Notes: generated by a model not told the origin, from the sequence alone. A stretch of 64,000 nucleotides of DNA from Oscillospiraceae bacterium (GCA_014799395.1 JAAVID010000006.1:2282-66281); one strand, 5' to 3'; positions 51,442 through 60,403 are shown, counted from the first letter of the stretch. Numbers and translations: made by a program.

Positions 51442-52145
51442 TAATTTATCTCTTTCAACGTCTGATAGATCTGCTGCATTTTAATGTCGGTCGCCGCGAT
51501 AGTTTCCGCGCAGTCTTTGAGCTGTTCCGCCAATTCCGCGGAGACCTCGGTGTCGGTCTTGTATTTCAGCTCGTGCTCGAGACTTGCCCAGAAGTCCATT
51601 GCGATAGTGCGTATCTGCACTTCAACGTGGACTTGCTCCTTTTTATCCGAAAGATAAACGGGCGTTTCGATAACGAGATGTAAGCTGCGGTAGCCGTTGG
51701 GCTTGGGGTCTTTTATGTAGTCCTTGCGGCTTACCAAATTAACGTCGTCCTGCGCGGTGAGCAGATTTGCGACGGTGTAAATATCCTCGATATAGTTGCA
51801 GATAACTCTTACGCCCGCAATATCGTTAAGATTTGCGCGCGCCGCGTCCACATTGAACGGAACGCCTTTGCGACGGAGCTTTTCCATAATGCTCTGCGGC
51901 GATTTAAGCCTGTCCTCAATGTGGTGAATGGGATTGTACGAGAATTTGGTGCGGAACTCGCTGTCAAGAATTTCCAGCTTGGTCTTGACCTCGCGTATCG
52001 CGGACTCGTACAAATGCTCCAGCTCGATAAAGCGGAACATCTGCTCCATTATCTGCTGCTGCGTATTTTCGGGAAACATCTGCCGAACGGGCTCGAGCTC
52101 GTTCGGCGGATTTTCTATTGTTTTCTTTATCCTGTTAATATTCAT
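51441..52145 (-). CDS. Small alarmone synthetase, (p)ppGpp synthase
   Basis: 234 aa. A single RelA/SpoT synthetase domain: GVRVICNYIEDIYTVANLL, DYIKDPKPNGYRSLHLVIETP and VHVEVQIRTIAMDFWASLEHELKYK. No hydrolase (HD) or TGS/ACT parts, so it belongs to the RelP/RelQ group that is controlled mainly by expression. It makes ppGpp from ATP and GDP/GTP. Confidence 0.92.
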   Translation of the reverse strand: MNINRIKKTIENPPNELEPVRQMFPENTQQQIMEQMFRFIELEHLYESAIREVKTKLEILDSEFRTKFSYNPIHHIEDRLKSPQSIMEKLRRKGVPFNVDAARANLNDIAGVRVICNYIEDIYTVANLLTAQDDVNLVSRKDYIKDPKPNGYRSLHLVIETPVYLSDKKEQVHVEVQIRTIAMDFWASLEHELKYKTDTEVSAELAEQLKDCAETIAATDIKMQQIYQTLKEIN

Positions 52146-52238
52146 AAAGTATGCCTTTCACAAAATGATGTTAAGTTAATTATACAAAACAAAATAAAAT
52201 TCTGCGTTATGACAAAGTGAATATTTCGTGAAATTACA

Positions 52239-53681
52239 TCAAGTTCCCGCGTCCTCTTTCATTCCGTTAAGAAGCGCTTCGATGTCGTCCTGGCTCATTT
52301 TTCCGCCCGAAGCCGCAGGCTTTTCCTCGACCGGAGCGGGCTCGGGAGCGCTGTCAAGCGTTTCCTGAACAGCCTCGGCAACGTCGCTGACTGCATTCTC
52401 GACCGCGCCGCTTGCCGCCGCCAACATCTTCTCGATGTCGTCCTGGCTCATTTTACCGCCGCTAGACGGCTTTTCCTCAACGGGAGCGGGCTCGGGTTCG
52501 GCAACAGGTTGCTCCGTAACAGGCTCGGGAGCGCTTGCCGCCGCAAGCATTTTCTCGATGTCGTCCTGGCTCATTTTACCGCCGCTAGACGGCTTTTCCT
52601 CAACGGGAGCAGGCCCGAGTTCGGCAACCGGTTCGGCAACAGGTTGCTCCGCAACAGGCTCGGGAGAGCTTGCCGCAAGCATTTTCTCGATGTCGTCCTG
52701 GCTCATCATACCGCCGCTAGACGGTTTTTCCTCAACGGGAGCGGGCTCGGGTTCGGTAACCGGTTCGGCAACAGGTTGCTCCGCAACGGGCTCGGGAGCG
52801 CTTGCCGCCGCCAACATCTTCTCAATGTCGTCCTGGCTCATCTTACCGCCGCTAGACGGCTTTTCCTCAACGGGAGCAGGTTCGGGTTCGGCAACCGGTT
52901 CCTCCGCAACAGGCTCGGGAGAGCTTGCCGCCGCCAACATCTTCTCGATGTTGTCCTGGTTCATCATACCGCCCGATGATTTCTCCTCAACGGGAGCGGG
53001 CTTGGCAGGTTCCTCGTTCATTATATCGGTAAGACCCGATTTGAGCAGCAGAGCTTCTATCTCGTCCGCGGACATAGTATTGTTTGATACGGGCTCGGGC
53101 TCGGAGAGAACCGCGGTCACGGTCTCCGCGGGAGCTTCTTCCGCGAATTTTGCCGCCACGTCTACCTTATGCTGATGAAGTATCTCGTTTACGTCCGCGT
53201 CGGACTGCGGCGCGGTATTCTCGGGCTTTGCCGCCTCGGGCTGAGCCGCTCCGCCGACCCGGGACATAAGGCTGTTCCAAGCGTTTTTGGCGGTCTCGTA
53301 ATCGCAGGTGTCGCCGTCGAAGCGCAGCCAGTATGTATCAAACGGCGTAACGCCTCTGGTCTTTCTGATAATATCGTAAACATTATACTTTTCCAGACCG
53401 AGCAGAGAAAGCTCTGTCAGCGTAAACGGCGTTCTGTCCTGAAAAACGCGGCAGGAAAAGAAATAATATATATCGGAAATGTCAAGCGGACGGTGTATGG
53501 GTGTGATCATCTCTTCCTTATATTTGGTAATAATGCGGCAGGAGACCGTCTGATCGTCCGATATTTCGTATTCCGCGATAGTGCTGTCCTCTTTGAGCAA
53601 TTCGTATTTTACAGGCAGCGGCAGCTCAAACGAGCGGTTGTCTACCATTCTGTATTTATTGCCTTTAAGAACATATCCCAT
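52239..53681 (-). CDS. Protein with seven tandem FliM/FliN-like SQDDIE motifs
   Basis: 480 aa. A folded N-terminal domain of about 145 residues (starts GYVLKGNKYRMVDNRSFELP, ends YETAKNAWNSLMSRVGG) is followed by a long Pro/Glu/Ala linker holding seven copies of a short motif: MSADEIEALLLKSGL, MNQDNIEKMLAAA, four of MSQDDIEKMLAA, and a final MSQDDIEALLNGM. The core is like the N-terminal peptide of FliM/FliN (SQDEIDALL), a known protein-binding motif. The intervening parts repeat nearly exactly (PVEEKPSSGGK). No membrane segment. A multivalent scaffold is likely. Preceded by AAGGAG. Confidence 0.75.
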   Translation of the reverse strand: MGYVLKGNKYRMVDNRSFELPLPVKYELLKEDSTIAEYEISDDQTVSCRIITKYKEEMITPIHRPLDISDIYYFFSCRVFQDRTPFTLTELSLLGLEKYNVYDIIRKTRGVTPFDTYWLRFDGDTCDYETAKNAWNSLMSRVGGAAQPEAAKPENTAPQSDADVNEILHQHKVDVAAKFAEEAPAETVTAVLSEPEPVSNNTMSADEIEALLLKSGLTDIMNEEPAKPAPVEEKSSGGMMNQDNIEKMLAAASSPEPVAEEPVAEPEPAPVEEKPSSGGKMSQDDIEKMLAAASAPEPVAEQPVAEPVTEPEPAPVEEKPSSGGMMSQDDIEKMLAASSPEPVAEQPVAEPVAELGPAPVEEKPSSGGKMSQDDIEKMLAAASAPEPVTEQPVAEPEPAPVEEKPSSGGKMSQDDIEKMLAAASGAVENAVSDVAEAVQETLDSAPEPAPVEEKPAASGGKMSQDDIEALLNGMKEDAGT

Positions 53682-53715
53682 AATTCCAACTCCTTTATGA
53701 AGAACTGCTTAATCC

Positions 53716-53744
53716 ATTATACCATAAATTTATTTTTTTATCAA
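53716..53744 (-). promoter_or_regulatory. Promoter of the SQDDIE-repeat gene
   Basis: On the minus strand TTGATA (53744-53739), 17-bp spacer and TATAAT (53721-53716). Confidence 0.72.
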
Positions 53745-53868
53745 TAGCTAAAAGTCAAGTATTTGCATATTTTTTAATTAGTACCTATAACTTTTACAAA
53801 ATAAAAATTATCAATTTGTTCAAAATTCATAAAAATTTAAAAAAATGTTAAGAACGTTGGTTTAAGTG

Positions 53869-53897
53869 TTTACAGAATTGATTTTTTGTGATATAAT
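53869..53897 (+). promoter_or_regulatory. Promoter of the diguanylate cyclase gene
   Basis: TTTACA (53869-53874), 17-bp spacer and TATAAT (53892-53897). Confidence 0.75.
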
Positions 53898-53937
53898 GAG
53901 ATATAGCTAAAATTTTCAGCAGAATGGGGAGAACACA

Positions 53938-55845
53938 ATGAAAGTCAAAACGATGATAATGGTCGCGGCTATCTGTTTCGCGGTCATTCCGATGATAGTT
54001 TACGCAGTCCTCGCGAATTTTCTTGTAGGACAAGACGCCGACGCGCAGTTCCGCAATGAGCTGAGGAGTATGGCGCAAAATCAGACCTCATCCTTGCAGA
54101 CCCTGCTGGGTACCGCTAAGTCCGATATTGATACGCTTGCGGCATTTCCCGAGATAAAGACCTCCGCCGAGCAGGCTAAGGCTGTTGACAAGGCGGGCGA
54201 TTTCATCACGAGATTTGTCGGAGACAGCGCTTCTGTTCGCGATGTAAGCATCGTTGACGAAAGCGGAAGCATTATCCACGGCAAAAACGCGGGCAAGGCT
54301 TATGATAATTTTGAGAGCTACTCCGAATACAAGGACGATGTTCTGTATTTCGACGATGTTAACGGAACTTCGGGCAGCGGCGCGGCGATGTTCATCAAGA
54401 GAAAAATAGGCAAGAGCACTCTGTTTGTTACTTATGATATTTCCGTTATCGCAAGATTTGCGGACCGCGTAAGCTTTTACAATCAGGGCCGCATTATCGT
54501 TGTCGATTCCAGACTTAACTGGTCTTCGGGAACGAATATCAACAACAATCTTGACAAACAGTATACGAACACGGTGGTCGACAGAATAGCTACCCTTACC
54601 GAGGGTACGCCTACCGAGGTAATAGACTACACAAACAGCAGCGGACGTCAGCTCGGAACAATGGTAAACGTTGGCGGCGCGGACGGTCTTACGGCTATTG
54701 TGAGCTGTCCCGAAAATAAGGGCGGTATGTTCTCCACGGGTTCGCTCTCGCCCATTATTGCGGGCGCGGGTCTGCTTGCGGTCATCAGCGTAGTTGTGGT
54801 TATCTTTGTCGCAAAGGCGGTCACAAGTCCTCTCAAGAGGATCGAGGAGACGCTTGAAAAGATCCGCCGCGGCGACCACGAGGCTCGTATCGGCACGGTA
54901 AGCACCAACGAGTACGGACAGATGTCCCGCGCATTCAATAACCTTGTTGATGAGATCGTTGTCAGCGAGGACAGATACAGAACCATTTCCGATATGTCGG
55001 ACAACATCATATTCGAGTGGAACTTCAAGACAAACGAGGTTATGTTCTCCAACAACTTCAACAAGAAGTTCAGTTACCGCGCTCCGTCCGACCACTTCGG
55101 CGACAGCTTCCTGCTTAAAGCCAAGGTTCACCCCGAGGACGCGGACAGATACAGATCGGATCTTGACGCGCTTGAAAAGGGCAAGAACTTCGAGCGCAAC
55201 GAGTACCGTATCAAGAATATCTACGGCGACTTCATCTGGGTTCTTATGAGAACGGCTACCCTTAAGGATAAGGACGGCAAGCCGTTAAAGGTAGTTGGCG
55301 TTATGGTCGATATTGACCGCGCTAAGAAGTCCGAGCAGCAGCTCACCGAGCGCGCAAGCTACGACGCTCTTACCGAGCTGTACAACCGTGAGACTATCGA
55401 GTCGCAGATCGACAACGAGATCTCGCTGTCCGAAATGCGTAAGTCCGAAATGGCGGTACTGTTTATCGATGTTGACGATTTCAAGCACTACAACGATAAT
55501 TACAGCCACGCGACGGGCGACCAGGTGCTCAAGTTTGTGGCAAAGACCCTCAGAGACGCGACAGACGGCATTGGCTTCGCGGGCAGATACGGCGGAGACG
55601 AGTTTATCGTTATGCTGAGAGACGCGCAGACAAACGATCCCGCGCGGATCGCTCAGACTATCATCGCTGCACTCGACGTCGGTTTTGACGCGGATATCGG
55701 CGAACGTCTTACAGTCAGCGTTTCGATAGGTATCGCGGTCATCAAGGACGACTACAACACCCGTGTTGAATACCTCATCGGTAAAGCGGACGACGCGATG
55801 TACTCCGTTAAGAAGAGCGGTAAGTCCAACTACGCGTTTATTTAA
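53938..55845 (+). CDS. Membrane diguanylate cyclase with sensor, HAMP, PAS and GGDEF
   Basis: 635 aa. Membrane segment 1 (about 6-28), an extracytoplasmic sensor region (about 30-275, Cache-like), membrane segment 2 (about 277-300), HAMP (SPLKRIEETLEKIRRGDHEARI), PAS (about 345-470) and GGDEF (about 475-635) with the active site AGRYGGDEFIV. It makes cyclic di-GMP. The inhibitory RxxD site expected just before GGDEF is absent (positions read DGIGFAGRYGG), so product feedback is not likely. GGGGAG precedes the ATG. Confidence 0.92.
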   Translation: MKVKTMIMVAAICFAVIPMIVYAVLANFLVGQDADAQFRNELRSMAQNQTSSLQTLLGTAKSDIDTLAAFPEIKTSAEQAKAVDKAGDFITRFVGDSASVRDVSIVDESGSIIHGKNAGKAYDNFESYSEYKDDVLYFDDVNGTSGSGAAMFIKRKIGKSTLFVTYDISVIARFADRVSFYNQGRIIVVDSRLNWSSGTNINNNLDKQYTNTVVDRIATLTEGTPTEVIDYTNSSGRQLGTMVNVGGADGLTAIVSCPENKGGMFSTGSLSPIIAGAGLLAVISVVVVIFVAKAVTSPLKRIEETLEKIRRGDHEARIGTVSTNEYGQMSRAFNNLVDEIVVSEDRYRTISDMSDNIIFEWNFKTNEVMFSNNFNKKFSYRAPSDHFGDSFLLKAKVHPEDADRYRSDLDALEKGKNFERNEYRIKNIYGDFIWVLMRTATLKDKDGKPLKVVGVMVDIDRAKKSEQQLTERASYDALTELYNRETIESQIDNEISLSEMRKSEMAVLFIDVDDFKHYNDNYSHATGDQVLKFVAKTLRDATDGIGFAGRYGGDEFIVMLRDAQTNDPARIAQTIIAALDVGFDADIGERLTVSVSIGIAVIKDDYNTRVEYLIGKADDAMYSVKKSGKSNYAFI

Positions 55846-55856
55846 GCAATTGAACT

Positions 55857-55883
55857 GCGGCGGTATTCGTACCGCCGCTTTTT
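55857..55883 (+). terminator. Terminator of the diguanylate cyclase gene
   Basis: Perfect 9-bp stem GCGGCGGTA/TACCGCCGC with a TTCG tetraloop and TTTTTG. Confidence 0.88.
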
Positions 55884-55922
55884 GTTGTTTTTTCTGATAC
55901 AAAAAAATTGTCAAAAAACCTA

Positions 55923-55951
55923 TTGACAAACGAAATAAATTGTGCTATAAT
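55923..55951 (+). promoter_or_regulatory. Promoter of the tRNA cluster
   Basis: TTGACA (55923-55928), 17-bp spacer and TATAAT (55946-55951), 18 bp before tRNA-Gly. Confidence 0.88.
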
Positions 55952-55968
55952 AATAAAGCGTTAAATTT

Positions 55969-56042
55969 GCGGGTGTAGTTCAATGGTAGAATCCCAGCCT
56001 TCCAAGCTGGTCGCGTGGGTTCGATTCCCATCACCCGCTCCA
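55969..56042 (+). tRNA. tRNA-Gly (anticodon TCC)
   Basis: Acceptor GCGGGTG/CACCCGC, anticodon loop CTTCCAA between CCAGC and GCTGG, T-loop TTCGATT, discriminator T and encoded CCA. Confidence 0.95.
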
Positions 56043-56139
56043 TTATTGAAGCGCTCGGTCGTTTTGATAACGTTTCACCCGCAAGTGTGAAACCGCAAAA
56101 ATGCATTCCGTCTTTACGGCGGTTTTTATTTGTTCATCT

Positions 56140-56216
<77 letters not shown>

Positions 56217-56217
56217 T

Positions 56218-56247
56218 AATCGAAAAACGCGAAGCGTTTTTCGATTT
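56218..56247. terminator. Hairpin after tRNA-Arg
   Basis: AATCGAAAAACGC/GCGTTTTTCGATT perfect 13-bp stem with a GAA loop and a following TTTAGCGTTTTTT. It may end the first part of the tRNA transcript. The rest of the gap up to tRNA-His holds smaller hairpins only. Confidence 0.5.
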
Positions 56248-56399
56248 AGCGTTTTTTGCTCGAATTTCCCTAATGGCAATTCGGTTTTACTTCGTAAAAC
56301 ACGCAAAAAGCCGCGTGTTGATCATCTCGGTGAGATGATTTTTGGCGTTATCGCTGAAATGCTGCGCGTGGTTCGGCACCGTAAGGTGAAGGTAAATAT

Positions 56400-56477
56400 G
56401 GTGGGTATAGCCCAGTTGGTTAAGGCGTCAGATTGTGGTCCTGAAGATCGTGGGTTCGATTCCCACTACCCACCCCA
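56400..56477 (+). tRNA. tRNA-His (anticodon GTG)
   Basis: The extra G(-1) of tRNA-His is encoded at 56400 opposite C73. Acceptor GTGGGTA/TACCCAC, anticodon loop TTGTGGT, T-loop TTCGATT, encoded CCA. The last pair of the anticodon stem is an A-C mismatch. Confidence 0.92.
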
Positions 56478-56523
56478 TACTACCTTAAAGGGCATAGGCA
56501 TTTTGCCTGTGTCCTTTAAATTT

Positions 56524-56599
56524 TGGGATATAGCCAAGTGGTAAGGCAAGGGACTTTGACTCCCTCATCTCGTTGGTTCGAATCCAACTATCCCAACCA
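56524..56599 (+). tRNA. tRNA-Gln (anticodon TTG)
   Basis: Acceptor TGGGATA/TATCCCA, anticodon loop CTTTGAC between AGGGA and TCCCT, T-loop TTCGAAT, discriminator A and encoded CCA. It is the last tRNA before the integrase and so the likely attachment gene of the accessory region. Confidence 0.94.
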
Positions 56600-56610
56600 A
56601 ATAACAAGAA

Positions 56611-56632
56611 AACCGCTTTGCTGAGCGGTTTC
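56611..56632. terminator. Terminator of the tRNA cluster
   Basis: AAACCGCT-TTGCTG-AGCGGTTT stem followed by CTTTCTTT. Confidence 0.78.
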
Positions 56633-56675
56633 TTTCTTTATATCCCTAAAAAATCCCTAAATTTCTCTCGGATTT

Positions 56676-57815
56676 TCATTTTTGGACTATCTGATTAAGC
56701 ACACTCACAGCCCTTTGAGATTCTTGAGGATAGAGATGACTGTAAATGTTCCAAGTCATCTGGACGTCGGCATGACCTAATCTTCGAGCAACTTCTTGAA
56801 TATTGATAGAGTTGTTCGCTAATACAGAGGCGTGTGAATGGCGGTAGTCGTGTATTCGTATGTGCGGCAACTCCGCCTCGCTTGCATACTTCTTATTGCG
56901 GTTTTCAACAGAACTGTCGCGTAATGGTGTTTCTCCGCCGCATATACGGTAATCCTCCGTAAAGATGTGGGAAACCGCTCGCTGACGTTCCTTGTGTTCG
57001 TTGAGTATATCTATCAATGGAGTAGGCATTTGCAGATCGCGAATACTGCCCTTGCTTTTGGGAAGTGCCTCATAATCACCGCTGCCCAGCTTTTGAGAAA
57101 TACTCCGTCTTATGCAAACGGTATCTCCTTTAATATCGCTCCATTTCAGTGCAGTCGCCTCTCCCTTTCTCAAACCAAGGTAAAACAGAATGTTGAAGTA
57201 GACATAATAATCCCAGTCTTTTATGGTATTACAATGACTTTTGGCAACCTCAATGAATTTTAGAAATTGCTCAGGTGTGTAATAACGTAATTTCTTGCCG
57301 GGTTCTTCAATAACATTGGAATCCTTGAAAGTTCCCAATGCCGATAAGGGATTTTTTGGAATGTATTCCATTTTAACGGCGTAATTCAGCAAAGCCGAGA
57401 GAGCAGTGTATCCGTTCTTCTTAGTGGTCAGCGACAAATCTTGCTTGCTGATCTCAATCTTCCAATTCGCTAACTTCTGCTGCGTGAGCTTGTCAAGTCT
57501 GCAATCGCCCAAATAAGGCAATACCCTCTTTTGGAGCTTTGCGGCGGTGCTGACGTGAGAAGTCTTGCGTGTTTCGGTTGCGTGATAAGCCATATATTCA
57601 TCGTACAGTTCGCGGACGGTCATCTTAGATTTGGCAAGTCCTTCCTTGTTCTCTTTGTAATCAATGGTCAACCGTTTCTCTGTCATCTGTGCCTCTGCCA
57701 ACCCATAGCACACTCTCTCGACCTGCTTGAACTTCCCGTTTGTATCTTGATAGGAAACTCTTACTCGATAGCCCTGCAAGTTGCCACGCTTTTTATCGAT
57801 CTTGTTTATAGCCAT
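56676..57815 (-). CDS. Tyrosine recombinase, phage/ICE integrase
   Basis: 379 aa. N-terminal arm-binding domain (to about 70), SAM-like core-binding domain (about 75-170) and catalytic domain with the Arg in LGLRKGEATALKW (about 216), HDYRHSHAS (HxxR, about 324), RLGHADVQMT and the nucleophile Tyr in NIYSHLYP (about 360). It ends about 75 bp from tRNA-Gln, the usual set-up for integration into a tRNA 3' end. I found no repeat of the tRNA-Gln end within the window, so the far att site should lie beyond 64 kb. Confidence 0.92.
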   Translation of the reverse strand: MAINKIDKKRGNLQGYRVRVSYQDTNGKFKQVERVCYGLAEAQMTEKRLTIDYKENKEGLAKSKMTVRELYDEYMAYHATETRKTSHVSTAAKLQKRVLPYLGDCRLDKLTQQKLANWKIEISKQDLSLTTKKNGYTALSALLNYAVKMEYIPKNPLSALGTFKDSNVIEEPGKKLRYYTPEQFLKFIEVAKSHCNTIKDWDYYVYFNILFYLGLRKGEATALKWSDIKGDTVCIRRSISQKLGSGDYEALPKSKGSIRDLQMPTPLIDILNEHKERQRAVSHIFTEDYRICGGETPLRDSSVENRNKKYASEAELPHIRIHDYRHSHASVLANNSINIQEVARRLGHADVQMTWNIYSHLYPQESQRAVSVLNQIVQK

Positions 57816-57842
57816 TAGTCAACACCCTCTTCCTTGAGTATC

Positions 57843-57871
57843 ATTATATCATATTCAGTTAGAGAATGCAA
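57843..57871 (-). promoter_or_regulatory. Promoter of the integrase gene
   Basis: On the minus strand TTGCAT (57871-57866), 17-bp spacer and TATAAT (57848-57843). Confidence 0.75.
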
Positions 57872-58310
57872 GTGAAATTTATTGAAGAAGGTAGAATAAG
57901 GACAACAAGCTCGTGACTTCAAACCTTTGAACAGTCTTGGTAAAACCGTTCAAAAAAGAACAAGACTATAAAATCCGCTCTCGTTTATGATCATTATGCC
58001 GCTCGGAGTTTCAAAACTGTCGTTTTGGTAGTTTTGCTTATCCTCGTTGCGTGTCCGAAAAGCGGACGCGCAAAATTGATGATGTTTTGTGCTATTTTCA
58101 CATAACAAATAAAACTAGAATTTCATATCGCACATAAGCTCTCTGGAACGCTCTACAATCAATTCTATGGTGTTGACAGTGTGGTTTCACGCCTAATAGC
58201 AAATGTGCAACAGAACGCAATATACGCGCAAATAGAGCTGTCCTAAATCATCTCTAGCCGCTCGGACTTAGATGTAATAATTTTTTGAGTGATAGTTTTA
58301 CTCCTACTCA

Positions 58311-58846
58311 AACTCGATAACGGAATATTGTTGGGTAATTTAATCTTAATTTGAAACGATTCTTAATGGAACATAATGTTCTGCTAAGAAAGGTCAAAGT
58401 ATGTACAACTCGTTTCTGCCTAAAAGGAAGTGGGTATTAGAGATAAGCCTGATCGTCCACCCAGACGGTTAGGCTTTTTCTACTTGTAGTAAAACTACAA
58501 CTAGAACTCGATGACGAAATGTTATTGAGTGATTTAATCTCAATTTAGAATAATTCTTAATGGGACATTATGTCCAGTTAGAAATGGAAAGTTTTACGAG
58601 TTGTACTTTGAGTACAGCTCGTTTCTATCTATAAAAAGAAAAAGGTTAATGGTCGCGTTTCCCGACCTTTATAATCCTGTGTCTTTGGCTTGCTCGACTG
58701 GAACACCCCAAAACTCAACAACGAAATGTTTGAGTGATTTAGTTTCAATCATTCAAACAATGCCGCTAATCCGTGTTCAATAGGGAATAGATTTGACTAT
58801 GCACCTTGAAATAACTTCTTAATGGGACATTATGTCCTGTTAAGAA
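58311..58846 (+). repeat. Three diverged ~200-bp direct repeats with conserved hairpins
   Basis: Units start AACTCGATAACGGAAT (58311), AACTCGATGACGAAAT (58505) and AACTCAACAACGAAAT (58712). Each has an ATTGAG/CTCAAT-like hairpin and then a TTCTTAA-hairpin: 58360-58390, 58554-58584 and 58816-58846. The offset from unit start to hairpin is 49 bp in the first two and 104 bp in the third. The inner stem is GAACAT/ATGTTC in the first and GGACAT/ATGTCC in the others, a compensatory change. The first unit ends in a terminator-like AAGCCT/AGGCTTTTT hairpin (58445-58479). Confidence 0.7.
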
Positions 58847-59154
58847 CCGTTGTTCGTGCTTAAGGAACGGAATCAAATTCCGCTCGTCGATTCTCTTGGT
58901 AGATAGCAGGAAACAACTGTAATAAGCGAAAGCGGCTTGTACAACGTGATACTTGCCAAATGAGCCTCGTCAAGGGTGCCTTTCAAAGTGGACACCCTTA
59001 TGTTGTGAACCTATGGGGTGGTGATTTGCCACCCCAGCACTTTTGAGCTTGCTAAAGTGATTTCCATGGACAGCGTGAGGTGAGTTTGGCTCACTGCATA
59101 TTCTTAACGCGATCAAGGAGAAACATATCGGCGTTGCACTTTAGCGTGTTAAAA

Positions 59155-59223
59155 ATAGCTCCCCTTTGGGTACGCAGATAGCTCCCCTTTGCCTCCGCAG
59201 ATAGCTCCCTGTTGGGTACGCAA
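59155..59223 (+). repeat. Three tandem 23-bp repeats (iteron-like)
   Basis: Exact 23-bp period: units start at 59155, 59178 and 59201, each ATAGCTCCC(C/T)(T/G)TTG followed by GGTACGCA or CCTCCGCA. Tandem repeats of this size are typical of protein-binding iterons of replication origins, but no Rep gene is in view. Confidence 0.7.
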
Positions 59224-60403
59224 GCGATTTTGTGAGACCGCGCTACAAGCCACTTCACGAGGGATGGTCTCGCCTAATACGTTTAAAACGTTTAACGCAT
59301 TTTGCCTTTTAGCGGCAAATGCGTAAAAAGTAAGTTCCCGAAATGCCTGAAAAAAGAAAGCCTTATTCTTCATTCAGCTACTCGAAATACTCCGTGCAAT
59401 TGACAAACTGGATTCTTAACAGTGGTCAAACCACCATTAAGAAAAATATTTCACACTAATTGGACTATTTGTCCAATTAGCCAATGTTATACAGATGACT
59501 TTTAAATTTGAATTGCTTCCAACGAATTTCGTTGGAAACCCACCTTACGCACCTATCGAAACGACACTTTAGCTCGTAAAAGGGAAAGGGTGCCCTGTTT
59601 TAGGGCGCTATGTAATACAGCAACCTTGTATTATCTAACAATTGATTATTTATGACGGGATGATTTATCCCATCGTGGTTTGAGTGGGACATTTTGTCCC
59701 GGTCAAAACATCAACGGTGAACAAATCGTTCGCCGTCTGACCCGTCAAAACGACGGGTTTCATTTCTATTGCAGTAATCCGTCTGTCCAAAAGTGGACTG
59801 GCGGTTTGTGTTATATTAATGAAGAATAACGGAGGAATGTGGGGACTATCCGAAAAGCGGACTAACCCTCCCGTTTTAAGCTCTTAAAAGAACTGTGCGG
59901 TTGGGGTGCGACAAAACGTTACCCCACGTCGAACAAAAAACGCAATCCCAATTTAGGACTGCATCAGTATTTCGTCGACTTAGGTCAAATTGTGGATTGA
60001 TACATTTTGAATTGCTGGAAATCCGTAAGTTAAACCATTCCCCTATTGTGGGGTAGTGGTTTGCTCTCGGGTTCATAACACTACCTAGGGGCGTGGCAGC
60101 CTTCGCTAGGCAGTCGGAGATCAGTCCCAAAGTGGACTGCCTAAGTTATATGTGGTAGGGTATTGAGAGTCCGCGCGGCGGACGCTCATTAGTGCTTGGT
60201 TACCAGATCCTCGGAATGCAATTCAAGCATATGTTGATAGTGGAGCAAAACCACCGCACTGATTCGGTGCATTGATAGTCCACTTGGAAGACGCTCAAGG
60301 AAACAGCACATTTTTTCCTTTACAGGCTCAGATTTTGATATGTTGACTGTGCCAAAATATGTACCTTTTCGATAAAGGCTAACGGCAGTGAAAAACGTTC
60401 ATA

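Larger units (their letters stand above)
57900..60390 (+). ncRNA. Candidate giant structured non-coding RNA or structured DNA locus
   Basis: About 2.5 kb with no credible ORF (all frames short and without ribosome-binding sites) but almost continuous strong hairpins. Examples: CTAATTGGAC/GTCCAATTAG (59456-59480), TTCCAACGAA/TTCGTTGGAA (59517-59537), TTCTTAA/TTAAGAA with inner stems (four copies), GTCCG-AAAA-GCGGAC (58053-58067) and ACCCGTC-AAAAC-GACGGGT near 59739. Loops are mostly A-rich on the plus strand (AAAAG, CAAAAC, CAAA), which favours a rightward RNA. It lies beside a tRNA cluster and integrase, as do the large GOLLD and ROOL RNAs. I cannot match it to a named class. Confidence 0.5.

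Noticed and set aside
58360-59443. CRISPR array
   Set aside because: Repeats are diverged, irregularly spaced (about 200 bp or more) and differ in length; no cas genes are present.
58601-60130. Short ORFs (60-84 codons) inside the hairpin tract
   Set aside because: None has a ribosome-binding site or protein-like sequence; stems run through them, so they are chance frames.
56524-60400. Second att copy of tRNA-Gln
   Set aside because: I looked for a repeat of the tRNA-Gln 3' end after the integrase and found none within the window; the far site is probably outside.
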